Positions 44,829 to 53,984 of a DNA stretch of 64,000 nucleotides are shown here, piece by piece. The notes beneath the pieces are model-generated. The model saw only the letters and a program-made list of their open reading frames with translations. It made no database searches and was not told the DNA's origin. Both the position numbers and the translations under genes were made by a program. Each line of letters opens with the position of its first letter. Positions within the stretch are counted from its first letter, which is position 1. This DNA is from Bacteroidales bacterium (GTDB taxonomy: Bacteria > Bacteroidota > Bacteroidia > Bacteroidales > UBA12077), in NCBI GenBank assembly GCA_016342685.1, contig JAEINU010000001.1, positions 970,920 through 1,034,919 of the forward strand, read 5' to 3'.

Positions 44829-45368
44829 ATGAAAAAAATAATTATAATTGCATTAATGGCCTTAGTAATATCTCCAATTTTTGCCCAAGAACTTACTTTA
44901 CATGATTTTACTGTAGAAACTATTGATGGTGATGAAATTGATTTATCAGATTTTAAAGGCAAAAAAGTTCTTGTTGTAAATACTGCATCGAAATGCGGTA
45001 TGACTCCACAGTATGAAGATCTACAAAAGTTATATGAGAAATATGGTTCAGGCGATTTTGTTATTATTGGTTTTCCTGCAAATAATTTTATGAAACAGGA
45101 GCCGGGATCTAATTCAGAGATTAAACAATTTTGTACATCTGAATACAATGTTACTTTTCCAATGATGGCAAAAATATCGGTTAAAGGCGATGATATTCAT
45201 CCTCTATATGCATGGTTAACTCAAAAAGAGCAAAATGGGAAGATGGATTCAAAAGTAAAGTGGAATTTTCAAAAATATTTAATCGACGAGTCCGGAAATT
45301 TAGTGGATATTGCTTATCCTAAAACAAATCCATTAGATGATAAAATTATTGATTGGATTAAAAACTAG
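44829..45368 (+). CDS. Exported glutathione-peroxidase-family protein
   Basis: Thioredoxin-fold peroxidase that reduces peroxides. It keeps the family blocks VNTASKCGMTPQY (peroxidatic Cys), GFPANNFMKQEPGSN (catalytic Gln side) and VKWNFQKYLID (Trp/Asn). The active residue is Cys, not selenocysteine. A clear signal peptide (LMALVISPIFAQ) places it in the periplasm, where thioredoxin-like donors rather than glutathione are likely. 179 residues is normal with a leader. It follows the barrel gene by 60 bases and may share its transcript. Confidence 0.9.
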   Translation: MKKIIIIALMALVISPIFAQELTLHDFTVETIDGDEIDLSDFKGKKVLVVNTASKCGMTPQYEDLQKLYEKYGSGDFVIIGFPANNFMKQEPGSNSEIKQFCTSEYNVTFPMMAKISVKGDDIHPLYAWLTQKEQNGKMDSKVKWNFQKYLIDESGNLVDIAYPKTNPLDDKIIDWIKN

Positions 45369-45393
45369 ACAATAATAAAAAATATATAATGAG

Positions 45394-45420
45394 ATCTGCA
45401 TATTTAATATGTGGATTTTT
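45394..45420 (+). terminator. Probable terminator after glutathione peroxidase
   Basis: ATCTGCATAT / ATATGTGGAT with two G-T wobbles and a three-base loop, then TTTTTTT. Confidence 0.45.
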
Positions 45421-45483
45421 TTGCATTATATAGGGTAAACCTTTCCTAAGTTATCATATCAAAATAAAAACTAAATTTTGATT

Positions 45484-46500
45484 ATGATGAAACAATTAAT
45501 TTATCTTGCAATAGCATCACTTATGCTATCTTGTAGTAGTAATTCAGTTAAGGAAAATTTTCCGGTTTTAAGTGGCGAATATCTTGGACAAAACCAACCT
45601 AAAGATTCTGCCATTTTATTCGCACCTAATATTGTATCTTCCGGTCTGGGCGATAGAGACCTCGCAATAACACCAGATGGTAAAGAAATATTTTTCACGC
45701 GCAATTTAGGTAATTTAAAATATTTTACGATTTTTCATTCTATGCAACAAGATGGAATATGGACTAAACCTGAAGTATTTAAATATTGCAAAGACTCCAA
45801 GAATAATTATACCGAGCCATTTATAAATGCAGATGGCAGTAAATTATTTTTTGTGTCGGACAAATCTCAAAATGAAGATGATGAACGAAATTATGATATA
45901 TGGGTTTGCGATAAAGATGAGAACAATGAATGGACAGAACCATATAATTTAGGAGAGCCTGTAAATACCGATCAGAATGAGTTTTATCCAACTTTAACAA
46001 ACGATGGTACTATTTATTTCAATCACTTTGATGAAAAACTAAAAGCGGAGTTTATTTATCGATCCAAATTGGTTGATGGTGAGTATACTGAACCCGAAAT
46101 GTTAAACGAAAATATTAATTGTGGAAGAGCACGTTTTAATGCTTATATATCACCCGATGAAAGCTTTATAATTGTTCCTGTATATGGAATGCCTGATTCT
46201 TATGGAGCAACCGATTATTATATTGTATTTAGAGATCAAAATGATAATTGGAGTCAACCAATGAACATGGGCGAAAAGGTAAATAGTAAAAATGGACAGG
46301 AATGGTCAGCATCAATATCACCTGACGGAAAGTATTTATTTTACATGTCGGGAAAAACGCCTATAGATATTGTAAAAGGAAATGAATTTTCTTCTGATTT
46401 ATTTGATAAAACACATAATTCGCCTCAAAACGGTTATTCAGATATTTACTGGATATCTACTGATTTAATTAAGGATTTAAAAAAGAACGCGGTATTTTAA
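45484..46500 (+). CDS. PD40 (TolB-type beta-propeller) lipoprotein
   Basis: The track starts at a TTG (45478); the ATG pair at 45484/45487 is preferred, giving MKQLIYLAIASLMLSC, a lipoprotein leader. The mature part contains repeated PD40 motifs: ITPDGKEIFFTRN, INADGSKLFFVSDK, LTNDGTIYFNH, ISPDESFIIVP and ISPDGKYLFYMSG, about six blades of a TolB-like propeller. Such proteins are attached to the outer membrane or periplasmic side and bind partners or ligands. There is no catalytic domain. It is closed by a very strong terminator shared with the convergent TPR gene. Confidence 0.8.
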   Translation: MMKQLIYLAIASLMLSCSSNSVKENFPVLSGEYLGQNQPKDSAILFAPNIVSSGLGDRDLAITPDGKEIFFTRNLGNLKYFTIFHSMQQDGIWTKPEVFKYCKDSKNNYTEPFINADGSKLFFVSDKSQNEDDERNYDIWVCDKDENNEWTEPYNLGEPVNTDQNEFYPTLTNDGTIYFNHFDEKLKAEFIYRSKLVDGEYTEPEMLNENINCGRARFNAYISPDESFIIVPVYGMPDSYGATDYYIVFRDQNDNWSQPMNMGEKVNSKNGQEWSASISPDGKYLFYMSGKTPIDIVKGNEFSSDLFDKTHNSPQNGYSDIYWISTDLIKDLKKNAVF

Positions 46501-46525
46501 TCGCTCTATTAAATGACTTTAATAG

Positions 46526-46570
46526 CTGTCCAAAAAATAGAAAACAATATTCTTGCTATTTTTTGGACAG
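46526..46570. terminator. Perfect 15-base inverted repeat, bidirectional terminator
   Basis: CTGTCCAAAAAATAG / CTATTTTTTGGACAG, perfectly paired, between convergent genes; the A/T tracts inside the arms provide the T run for either direction. Confidence 0.7.
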
Positions 46571-46578
46571 TTCTATTT

Positions 46579-48546
46579 TCAGTTTTCGCAGAACCTTGCA
46601 ATAACGGTATACGCTTTTTCTAGTCCTAACTCACCGGCAACGCTCATATCCAGACATCCATTCTCTGTTTCTTTTAAATAGATGTATGTGAGTCCTCGGT
46701 TGTAATATGCTTCGGCATAAACTGGCTCTAATTTTATAATTTTATCATATAGTTCAATAGCCTTTCTGTACTCTCTTGTTTTTAAGAGTGTATTTGCCAA
46801 ATTGAATGCAGAAAATGTGAATTGAGGAGCTAGCTCTAATGATTTCACGTAATCGTTAATCACGAATTCGTAGTCTAAATAGCTTTGGTTTGTTTCCAAA
46901 GTATTTACTTTTGTGGTTGAGGTATTTGTTGGATTCAATAGAATTATTTCACTTTCCGATTCAAGTTGCTGAATATAATCAATCATTTCAGATCTAACAT
47001 TTGCTCGGCAATAATATGCAACGAAATTGTTTGGGTCTTTCTTTAATGCAAGATTTAAATCACTTAGTGCTTCATTATAATTTTTGAGCATACTCTTATA
47101 AATACTACTTTGTATTAAGTTGTATACTTTGTTTTCAGATTTGTTATACTCACTATTAAGTCGCTCAATTTCAGAATTGATAAAATCGGTTTCATAAACA
47201 TCTTCAATTTCATTGGCAATAACCAAACCTAATGATTCGTATTCATTTTTTATAAATTCAATATTTATAAATAATACAGAAAGCCTTTTAAAATATTTTG
47301 AGTTATTTACTCCATATACAAAGCTGTAATTTTCCTCAGGAGTTATTTGCTCATTAAATCTAGGATTGTTATAGAATCTACTACTAGATTTTAAGGTGAT
47401 CAGACTTTGTAAGTTCTCTGTAGTATCGGCATAACTTACATGAGAATCGCTATTTTGTTTTACTGAGGCAATTATCTCATTTGCTTTTTCTTTATCAGCA
47501 AAAGCACCTTGTGCATCGTTTAACTTATGTCTAACAATGGATCTGTTTAAGTAGGCTTTTGCAAAATCGGGATATATTTCTATTGCCTGAGTAAAATCCA
47601 TAAAAGCTCCTTGTAGATCTTCCATATCCAGTTTCATTAATCCTCGATTAAAAAAGGTTAAAATATTCTGAGGATTTAGTTTGATTACTTTATCCAGATC
47701 GCGTATTGCTTCTTTGCTTTTTTTAAGTTCATTTTTAATTAATGCTCTATTAAATAATGCCAACGAATTATCAGGTTCAATTTGAATTGCAGTGTCGAGA
47801 TTCATTACAGAAACATCGGTTTTTTGCAGATGATAATAAGCCAAAGCCTTATTTACATAAGCTCCTGAGTTTAAAGGATCAATTTCGATTACTTTGGTGA
47901 AGTTTATAATTGCAGTATCGTATTTGTGCCATTCAGAATACAAAATACCCTTATTCATATATACTTCAAAAAAGTTTGGATCGAAACTGAGAGCTTTATC
48001 GAAATCGGATAATGCTCCTAGAGTATCTTCAAGCATGTTTTTAGCGATACCTCTATAAAAATACGCACGTTTATTTTTTTTAGTAATTTCCAGAGATTTA
48101 TCAAAATCAGTAACAGCTTGACTATATTGATTAATATTTATTTTACATAAACCTCGAATAGTGTAAAAGTCAGGTTCAATAGCATTTAGTTTTATTGCAT
48201 TATCGAAATCGTTAATTGCGACATAATACTTTTTTAAATTTAACCTAGTGTATCCTCGGTAACGAAGGGCATCTGTATGATTTGGCTTTAACTCAATTGC
48301 TTTTGTGTAATCTTGTTCGGCACCCAAATAATCCATTAAATTATATTTAGCAATCCCACGTAAAAAATAGGATTCCGCGACATTGGGTTTAACCCGAATT
48401 ACAATACTAAATGATTCAATAGCATCTGTAAATTTTTCAGCATAAAGTTGTGCTCGGCCTCTGTTAATATAGTGATTTACATTTAATTGTGCGCTAATGC
48501 TTTGCGATAGGGTAGCAAGCAAAATAAGAACGAATATTTTTTTCAT
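46579..48546 (-). CDS. Exported TPR-repeat protein (about ten repeats)
   Basis: Signal peptide (LLATLSQSISAQ), then ten or so classic TPRs through residue ~360 (for example PNVAESYFLRGIAKYNLMDY, PLNSGAYVNKALAYYHLQK), a non-TPR segment (about 370-500), and two or three more TPRs at the C-terminus with PVYAEAYYNRGLTYIYLKET and a Sel1-like ending (GCLDMSVAGELGLEKA). It acts as a protein-binding scaffold in the periplasm or outer membrane. Nine bases after the fRMsr stop, so it is in one operon with it. Partner unknown. Confidence 0.83.
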   Translation of the reverse strand: MKKIFVLILLATLSQSISAQLNVNHYINRGRAQLYAEKFTDAIESFSIVIRVKPNVAESYFLRGIAKYNLMDYLGAEQDYTKAIELKPNHTDALRYRGYTRLNLKKYYVAINDFDNAIKLNAIEPDFYTIRGLCKININQYSQAVTDFDKSLEITKKNKRAYFYRGIAKNMLEDTLGALSDFDKALSFDPNFFEVYMNKGILYSEWHKYDTAIINFTKVIEIDPLNSGAYVNKALAYYHLQKTDVSVMNLDTAIQIEPDNSLALFNRALIKNELKKSKEAIRDLDKVIKLNPQNILTFFNRGLMKLDMEDLQGAFMDFTQAIEIYPDFAKAYLNRSIVRHKLNDAQGAFADKEKANEIIASVKQNSDSHVSYADTTENLQSLITLKSSSRFYNNPRFNEQITPEENYSFVYGVNNSKYFKRLSVLFINIEFIKNEYESLGLVIANEIEDVYETDFINSEIERLNSEYNKSENKVYNLIQSSIYKSMLKNYNEALSDLNLALKKDPNNFVAYYCRANVRSEMIDYIQQLESESEIILLNPTNTSTTKVNTLETNQSYLDYEFVINDYVKSLELAPQFTFSAFNLANTLLKTREYRKAIELYDKIIKLEPVYAEAYYNRGLTYIYLKETENGCLDMSVAGELGLEKAYTVIARFCEN

Positions 48547-48555
48547 AAAAAAAAT

Positions 48556-49020
48556 TTAAAGCTTAAAAACCAATTCTAGTAATTGAGTAAGATATTTTTC
48601 GTCAATTTCGTCGAACTGATTGTATTCGGTACTGTCCACATCTAAAACTCCAATTATTTCACCTTTATTGTTTTTTACAGGAATTACAATTTCTGATTTA
48701 GATCTCGAATCGCAGCCAATATGACCCGGGAATGCTCCAACATCAGGAACAATAATTGGGCTTTGTTTATTTATACTCGTCCAGCATACTCCAACGTCTT
48801 TTTTCAGTTCTTGACACGCAACTGGACCTTGATACTGTCCAACAATTAATTTATCATTCTTAAGAAAATAATAACCTGTCCAAAAGAAGTATTCCATTTT
48901 GTGATGCAATACAGCAATTACTGTTGACATACGTGCATTGTAATCGTCTGTCTTTAATAAAATCTCTTCTATTTGTTTTTGCATTCGTTCGTAACGACCA
49001 GCTTTCTTTTTCTTATCCAT
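48556..49020 (-). CDS. msrC: Free methionine-(R)-sulfoxide reductase (GAF domain)
   Basis: GAF-fold enzyme that reduces free methionine-R-sulfoxide. The three active-site cysteines are visible: GPVACQELKKDVGVCWTS and HIGCDSRSKSEIV, matching the fRMsr pattern (GPVAC ... GVC ... HIxCD). The rest of the GAF core follows (GEIIGVLDVDSTEYNQFDEIDE). The track ORF begins at 49047, but a TACCTTTG box at 49045-49052 would put transcription start downstream of it, so the start MDKKKKAGRYERM at 49020 is preferred. First in an operon with the TPR protein. Role: repair of oxidised methionine in the cytoplasm. Confidence 0.85.
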   Translation of the reverse strand: MDKKKKAGRYERMQKQIEEILLKTDDYNARMSTVIAVLHHKMEYFFWTGYYFLKNDKLIVGQYQGPVACQELKKDVGVCWTSINKQSPIIVPDVGAFPGHIGCDSRSKSEIVIPVKNNKGEIIGVLDVDSTEYNQFDEIDEKYLTQLLELVFKL

Positions 49021-49044
49021 AATTAGTTTAATTTTTGAATTATC

Positions 49045-49052
49045 CAAAGGTA
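49045..49052 (-). promoter_or_regulatory. Candidate -7 box (TACCTTTG) of msrC
   Basis: CAAAGGTA on the plus strand; TACCTTTG on the minus strand matches TAnnTTTG. About 25 bases upstream of the chosen start. Confidence 0.45.
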
Positions 49053-49253
49053 ATAATTTTTAAATATGCTATATGTTAAAAATCTTAAACATAATATGAG
49101 TCTAATTGTTAATTAAGCCAAAAAACGTTAAATCGATTGAATAAATATTTCTTGTTGGAGTCAATTTAATCAGGAATAACTTGATAATTTCGAACCCAAC
49201 GAGTACAAGTAAAATCAAATACTATTAAATAATGATACGAGTTAAACTTAAAT

Positions 49254-49261
49254 TATATTTG
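49254..49261 (+). promoter_or_regulatory. Candidate -7 box (TATATTTG) of the MFS gene
   Basis: Exact TAnnTTTG match 29 bases upstream of the start at 49290. The -33 position (AATG at 19 bases) is poor. Confidence 0.4.
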
Positions 49262-49289
49262 CAAGTCTATTAAGCACTAAAATACTCAA

Positions 49290-50585
49290 ATGCGATTCGA
49301 TATAATTAAAAACCTTGATGCTAAGGAAAAGAGAACATTTTATTTGCACATTACATTCCAAATAATTGATGGAATGATGCGTGCAGCTTTATGGATTAAC
49401 GAATATGTTTTTATTAAAAGTTTAAATGGAACAAGTTATCAGCTGAGTTTCTTATTCCAATCCAGCGTGGTTGTTCTTTTGCTTTCGGTATTATTTAACG
49501 AGTTAATAAGTCGATCTAAAAATAAAAAAGGATTATTGAAACGTGCGGGTTTCCTAACACATCTCCCATTAATTATATTATTATTTTTTCCTAAAAACCC
49601 AGAATTATATTCTGTTAGTTCAATATATCATTACATATTCTTATTTGTATTTTTCACTTATTATTTATCGTATCCGATTGTTCTGCCAACAATTAATTTA
49701 TTTTTAAAAAACGCTTATTCAAAAGATAATTTTGGGAAACTATATGGAATATCATCCTCGATTCGACAAATTGTTATGATGATTACATTTTTTGTATTGG
49801 GATTAATTTTAGATTCTGACGCATTTTCATTTACATATTTCTTTCCAATTCTTGGAGTGCTTGGTTTCCTTAGTATTATTTTAATAGGGCGAATTGAATA
49901 TATTCCAAAGGCGATACCAGAATTCTCGGAAGGTATTATACAAGCAGTTATTGGTTCCTTTAAAAAAATGGTAAAAAATTTAAAAACAAATAGAGCATAC
50001 TTTGATTTTCAAGTTGCCTATATGTTTTATGGCTTTGCATTTATGAGTACCCGCTCGGTAATTAATATATTTTACGATAAAGCTTTATCATTAAATTATT
50101 CTAGTGTAGCATTTTATCAGAATGGATATAATATTATAGCAATAATACTTTTACCAGTTTTTGGAAAAATAATTGGAAAGGTTGATCCAAGAAAATTTAC
50201 AATTATTCCTTTTATTTCAATGGCAGGTTATATCTTATTTACCGGATTAACAAAATTCTTTCCTTATAGTATAGAGATATGGAAAATTGAAATTTATATC
50301 ACATTATTAATTGCAACAGTTTTTTATGGATTTTTCTTTTCAACAATGCTCTTATCGTGGAATATTGGCTCGTCTTATTTTGGAAGAAAGGAAGAAGCAG
50401 GGGATTATCATGCAATTCATTTATTTGGAACAGGCTTAAGAGGTGCGGTTTCTCCGTTAATTGGTGTGGCGCTGTACGAAGTGTTTGGATTCTCATTAAC
50501 ATATGGTGTTGCAATTTTATCTCTTTTAATCGGAATATATGTTCTTTATAGATCGGCACAAAAAAGAATTGTTACAAATAATTAG
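49290..50585 (+). CDS. MFS transporter
   Basis: 431 residues with 12 membrane helices and the usual two-half organisation, the central loop near residues 205-235 (EGIIQAVIGSFKKMVKNLK). No strong subfamily motif is visible; the N-terminal half contains FYLHITFQIIDGMMRAALWINEYVF, and the last helices carry GLRGAVSPLIGVALYEVFG. Its distance from the FucP-like carrier at 12491 shows that it is another MFS branch. The substrate is unknown. It is followed by a YtcJ-like amidohydrolase 39 bases downstream, so uptake of the amidohydrolase substrate is possible. Confidence 0.82.
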   Translation: MRFDIIKNLDAKEKRTFYLHITFQIIDGMMRAALWINEYVFIKSLNGTSYQLSFLFQSSVVVLLLSVLFNELISRSKNKKGLLKRAGFLTHLPLIILLFFPKNPELYSVSSIYHYIFLFVFFTYYLSYPIVLPTINLFLKNAYSKDNFGKLYGISSSIRQIVMMITFFVLGLILDSDAFSFTYFFPILGVLGFLSIILIGRIEYIPKAIPEFSEGIIQAVIGSFKKMVKNLKTNRAYFDFQVAYMFYGFAFMSTRSVINIFYDKALSLNYSSVAFYQNGYNIIAIILLPVFGKIIGKVDPRKFTIIPFISMAGYILFTGLTKFFPYSIEIWKIEIYITLLIATVFYGFFFSTMLLSWNIGSSYFGRKEEAGDYHAIHLFGTGLRGAVSPLIGVALYEVFGFSLTYGVAILSLLIGIYVLYRSAQKRIVTNN

Positions 50586-50623
50586 TTTTCATATTTTTAT
50601 ATATTAAACACTAAAAGGATACT

Positions 50624-52255
50624 ATGAAAAATATATTATACATTATAATAAGTGCATTTGTTATGACTTCGTGTTCAAAAAAAGTAGCCGTTGATTTAAT
50701 TGTTACAAACGCTAAAGTTTATACGGTTGATAATGAATTTTCAATTACCGAAAGCTTTGCAGTAAAAGATGGAAAATTTGTTGAAGTTGGTTCATCAGAT
50801 AAAATATCTTCCAAATACATTTCAAATCAAAGTATTGATCTCGAAGGTAAATACGTTTATCCTGGCTTTATTGACGCACATTCTCATTTTTATGGATATT
50901 GCATGTCTTTATTGCAAGCCAATTTACGAGGAACAAAATCTTTTGATGAGATCTTGGATATATTGCAGGAACAAGATGCTAAATATAATTCTGAATGGAT
51001 TTTGGGTCGAGGTTGGGATCAAAACGATTGGGATGTAAAGGAATTTCCAACAAATAAAAAACTAAACGAGTTGTTTCCAAACAAACCTGTTTACATTCGT
51101 CGAATAGATGGTCATGCAGCTATTGCAAATGCAAAGGCTCTCGAAATGGCTGGAATAACTTCTACAACTAAAATTGATGGAGGTAAAGTGTTTATTGAAA
51201 ATAGTAAACCAACCGGAATTCTTATCGATAATGCAATGTCACTTATAGCAGAAATTGTTCCAGAAGAAGAAATAGAAACCTCTGTAAAAGCTTTAAAACA
51301 AGGAGAAAAGAATTGTTTTGCTGTTGGATTAACAACAGTGACTGATGCTGGTTTATATAAAAGTCAGGTTTTAACTTTAGATTCTTTGCAAAAGAGTAAT
51401 GCCTTAAAAATGCGAATTTACGCTATGCTAGAACCTAATGAAGATAATTTAAATCACTTTGTAAAAAAAGGAATTTATAAAACAGATTATCTAAATGTAA
51501 GATCAATCAAGTTATATGCCGATGGAGCATTAGGTTCTCGTGGAGCGGCAATGATCGAGTCATATTCCGATGATCCTGATAATAATGGTTTAATAGTTGA
51601 ATCGACTGAGTTTTATCACGAAATGTGTAAGTTGGCTTATGAAAATAATTATCAAGTTAATACACATGCAATTGGTGATTCGGCAAATCGTTTAATACTT
51701 GATATTTATTCGGAATATTTGAAAGGTAGTAACGATAAACGCTGGAGAATAGAACATTCTCAGGTTGTTCATCCTAAGGATGTTGAAAGATTTGGAAAAT
51801 TCAATATTATTCCATCAATTCAATCAACGCATTGTACCTCCGATATGTACTGGGCTGATGAACGCTTAGGTGCGAGAATAAAAAACGCCTATATATATAA
51901 GGAGTTATTAGCACAAAATGGTTGGATGCCTAATGGAACAGATTTTCCCGTTGAAAAGATTGATCCTCGTTTAACATTTTATGCTTCAGTTGTACGGAGG
52001 GATTTAGAAGGATATCCCGAAGAGGGATTTCAAATTGAAAATGCATTAAATCGAGAAGAAACATTAAAGTCAATGACAATATGGGCAGCTAAAGCAGCTT
52101 TCGAAGAAAATGAAAAAGGTAGCATTGAGTCAGGAAAATTTGCCGATTTTATTGTTTTAGAAAAAGATATTATGGAAGAGGCTGAAAGTGACATTCCATC
52201 TATAAAGATTTTGAAAACATTTATTGATGGTAAATCGGTGTTTGAATATAAATAA
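50624..52255 (+). CDS. YtcJ-like amidohydrolase lipoprotein
   Basis: Metal-dependent hydrolase of the amidohydrolase-3 group. The N-terminus is a lipoprotein leader (SAFVMTSCSKK). The catalytic landmarks are GFIDAHSHFYG (metal HxH), ILGRGWDQNDWD (family-typical), IRRIDGHAAIAN, KLYADGALGSRGAAM, TTHAIGD-type histidine in VNTHAIGDSAN, WRIEHSQVVHP and the final Asp in GTDFPVEKIDPR. 543 residues is normal. YtcJ-type enzymes act on N-substituted amides; true substrates are mostly unknown. Probably co-transcribed with the MFS gene. Confidence 0.86.
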   Translation: MKNILYIIISAFVMTSCSKKVAVDLIVTNAKVYTVDNEFSITESFAVKDGKFVEVGSSDKISSKYISNQSIDLEGKYVYPGFIDAHSHFYGYCMSLLQANLRGTKSFDEILDILQEQDAKYNSEWILGRGWDQNDWDVKEFPTNKKLNELFPNKPVYIRRIDGHAAIANAKALEMAGITSTTKIDGGKVFIENSKPTGILIDNAMSLIAEIVPEEEIETSVKALKQGEKNCFAVGLTTVTDAGLYKSQVLTLDSLQKSNALKMRIYAMLEPNEDNLNHFVKKGIYKTDYLNVRSIKLYADGALGSRGAAMIESYSDDPDNNGLIVESTEFYHEMCKLAYENNYQVNTHAIGDSANRLILDIYSEYLKGSNDKRWRIEHSQVVHPKDVERFGKFNIIPSIQSTHCTSDMYWADERLGARIKNAYIYKELLAQNGWMPNGTDFPVEKIDPRLTFYASVVRRDLEGYPEEGFQIENALNREETLKSMTIWAAKAAFEENEKGSIESGKFADFIVLEKDIMEEAESDIPSIKILKTFIDGKSVFEYK

Positions 52256-52287
52256 TAATTAACTATAGCAATTAACCAACATTTTTA

Positions 52288-52295
52288 TACTTTTG
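52288..52295 (+). promoter_or_regulatory. Candidate -7 box (TACTTTTG) of prfC
   Basis: Matches TAnnTTTG; transcription would begin near 52302. This lies at the track's proposed start (52293), so that start cannot be right. The ~40-base leader contains a seven-base hairpin (AGCTTCG / CGAAGCT). Confidence 0.45.
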
Positions 52296-52340
52296 CAGCT
52301 TCGGATAAATTTATGTTCGAAGCTTTTATATATAATAGTT

Positions 52341-53921
52341 ATGGGGTTTAATGAGGAAATTCAGCGTAGAAGAACTTTTGGAATTGTAAGTCATCCAGAT
52401 GCAGGTAAAACTACATTAACAGAGAAGTTATTACTATTTGGTGGAGCTATTCACGTTGCAGGAGCTGTAAAAAGTAATAAAATAAAGAAAACAGCTACGT
52501 CTGATTTCATGGAGATTGAACGTCAGCGTGGAATTTCTGTTGCAACCTCAGTAATGGGATTCGAATATAAAGGACGAAAAATTAATATCCTTGATACTCC
52601 TGGTCACCAAGATTTTGCAGAGGATACTTTTAGAACCTTAACCGCTGTTGATAGCGTAATTATTGTTATCGATTCGGCAAAAGGAGTTGAGCCTCAAACT
52701 CGCAAATTAATGGAAGTTTGTCGAATGCGCAAAACTCCAGTAATGGTATTTATCAATAAATTGGATCGTAGTGGTAAAGATCCTTTTGAGTTACTCGATG
52801 AAATTGAAAATGAACTCAAAATACAAGTTCGCCCGTTAAGTTGGCCTATTAGTAATGGACCAACATTTAAAGGAGTTTATAATTTATACGAAGAAAAATT
52901 AAATTTATTTAGTGGAGACGATAAACAAACTATTTCAGATATAATAGAATTAAAAGATGTTAATAGTACTGATTTAGAAGGGTATATTGGTGAGCAATAT
53001 GCAAATACTCTGCGCGAAGAATTAGAATTAATAACAGAAGTTTACCCAAAATTTGAAGTAGACGATTATCTTGCAGCCGATTTAGCCCCAGTATTCTTTG
53101 GAAGTGCTTTAAATAATTTTGGTGTACAGGAGTTATTGGATTGTTTTATTAATATTGCTCCTTTTCCGAGAGAAGTAAATGCAGAAGAACGAAATATTGA
53201 CCCTTTTGAAAATAAATTCTCGGGATTTATTTTTAAAATTCATGCTAATATGGATCCAAATCATAGAGATCGTATTGCATTCGTTAAGATATGCTCGGGA
53301 ACCTTTAAAAGAAATACTAATTATTTGCATGTTCGATTAGGAAAAAATTTAAAATTTTCAACACCGACTGCATTTATGGCAGAGAAGAAATCAATAATTG
53401 ATGAAGCTTTTCCAGGCGATATTATTGGTATACATGATACAGGAAATTTTAAAATCGGGGATACTCTTTCCGAAGGCGAAAAAATTCATTTTAAAGGAAT
53501 TCCAAGTTTCTCTCCTGAAATGTTCCGATATGTTGAAAATGCCGATCCAATGAAATACAAACAATTAGCAAAAGGTTTGGATCAATTGATGGATGAAGGA
53601 GTTGCCCAATTATTTACCAATAAATTCAATGGTCGAAAAATTATTGGAACAGTTGGTCAGTTGCAGTTTGAAGTTATTCAGTTTCGATTGGAACATGAAT
53701 ACGGTGCGAAATGTAAATATGAACCAATTCAAATGCACAAAGCATGTTGGATTGAGTCCGACGATAAAGAGCAAATCGAAGACTTCAGGAAAAGGAAATT
53801 CAGCAATATAGCGATTGATAAACATGGTCGTGAAGTATTTATGGCCGATTCCCCATATGCATTACAAATGGCTCAAAGTAAATTTGATAAGATAAACTTC
53901 CATTTTACATCAGAATTTTAA
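52341..53921 (+). CDS. prfC: Peptide chain release factor 3
   Basis: GTPase that removes class I release factors from the ribosome after termination. GTP-binding motifs: [14 protein letters not shown] (G1), [12 protein letters not shown] (G3) and [13 protein letters not shown] (G4), followed by the RF3-specific [18 protein letters not shown]. The C-terminal RF3 domain has [15 protein letters not shown]. The track adds 16 residues ([10 protein letters not shown]...) upstream; the real start is [14 protein letters not shown] at 52341, as shown by homology form and by the promoter position. The length is then 526, typical of RF3. Housekeeping gene. Confidence 0.95.
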   Translation: MGFNEEIQRRRTFGIVSHPDAGKTTLTEKLLLFGGAIHVAGAVKSNKIKKTATSDFMEIERQRGISVATSVMGFEYKGRKINILDTPGHQDFAEDTFRTLTAVDSVIIVIDSAKGVEPQTRKLMEVCRMRKTPVMVFINKLDRSGKDPFELLDEIENELKIQVRPLSWPISNGPTFKGVYNLYEEKLNLFSGDDKQTISDIIELKDVNSTDLEGYIGEQYANTLREELELITEVYPKFEVDDYLAADLAPVFFGSALNNFGVQELLDCFINIAPFPREVNAEERNIDPFENKFSGFIFKIHANMDPNHRDRIAFVKICSGTFKRNTNYLHVRLGKNLKFSTPTAFMAEKKSIIDEAFPGDIIGIHDTGNFKIGDTLSEGEKIHFKGIPSFSPEMFRYVENADPMKYKQLAKGLDQLMDEGVAQLFTNKFNGRKIIGTVGQLQFEVIQFRLEHEYGAKCKYEPIQMHKACWIESDDKEQIEDFRKRKFSNIAIDKHGREVFMADSPYALQMAQSKFDKINFHFTSEF

Positions 53922-53984
53922 ATTTAGATTAAACCTTTTAAAGACAATGGAGTCTTTTAATCGGGGAATCTAAATTATCGAACT

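Noticed and set aside
49021-49047. Upstream start for msrC
   Set aside because: Lies upstream of the transcription start predicted from the TACCTTTG box.
52293-52340. Upstream start for prfC ([10 protein letters not shown]...)
   Set aside because: Overlaps a TACTTTTG promoter box and gives 16 residues not expected in RF3; MGFNEE at 52341 is the real start.
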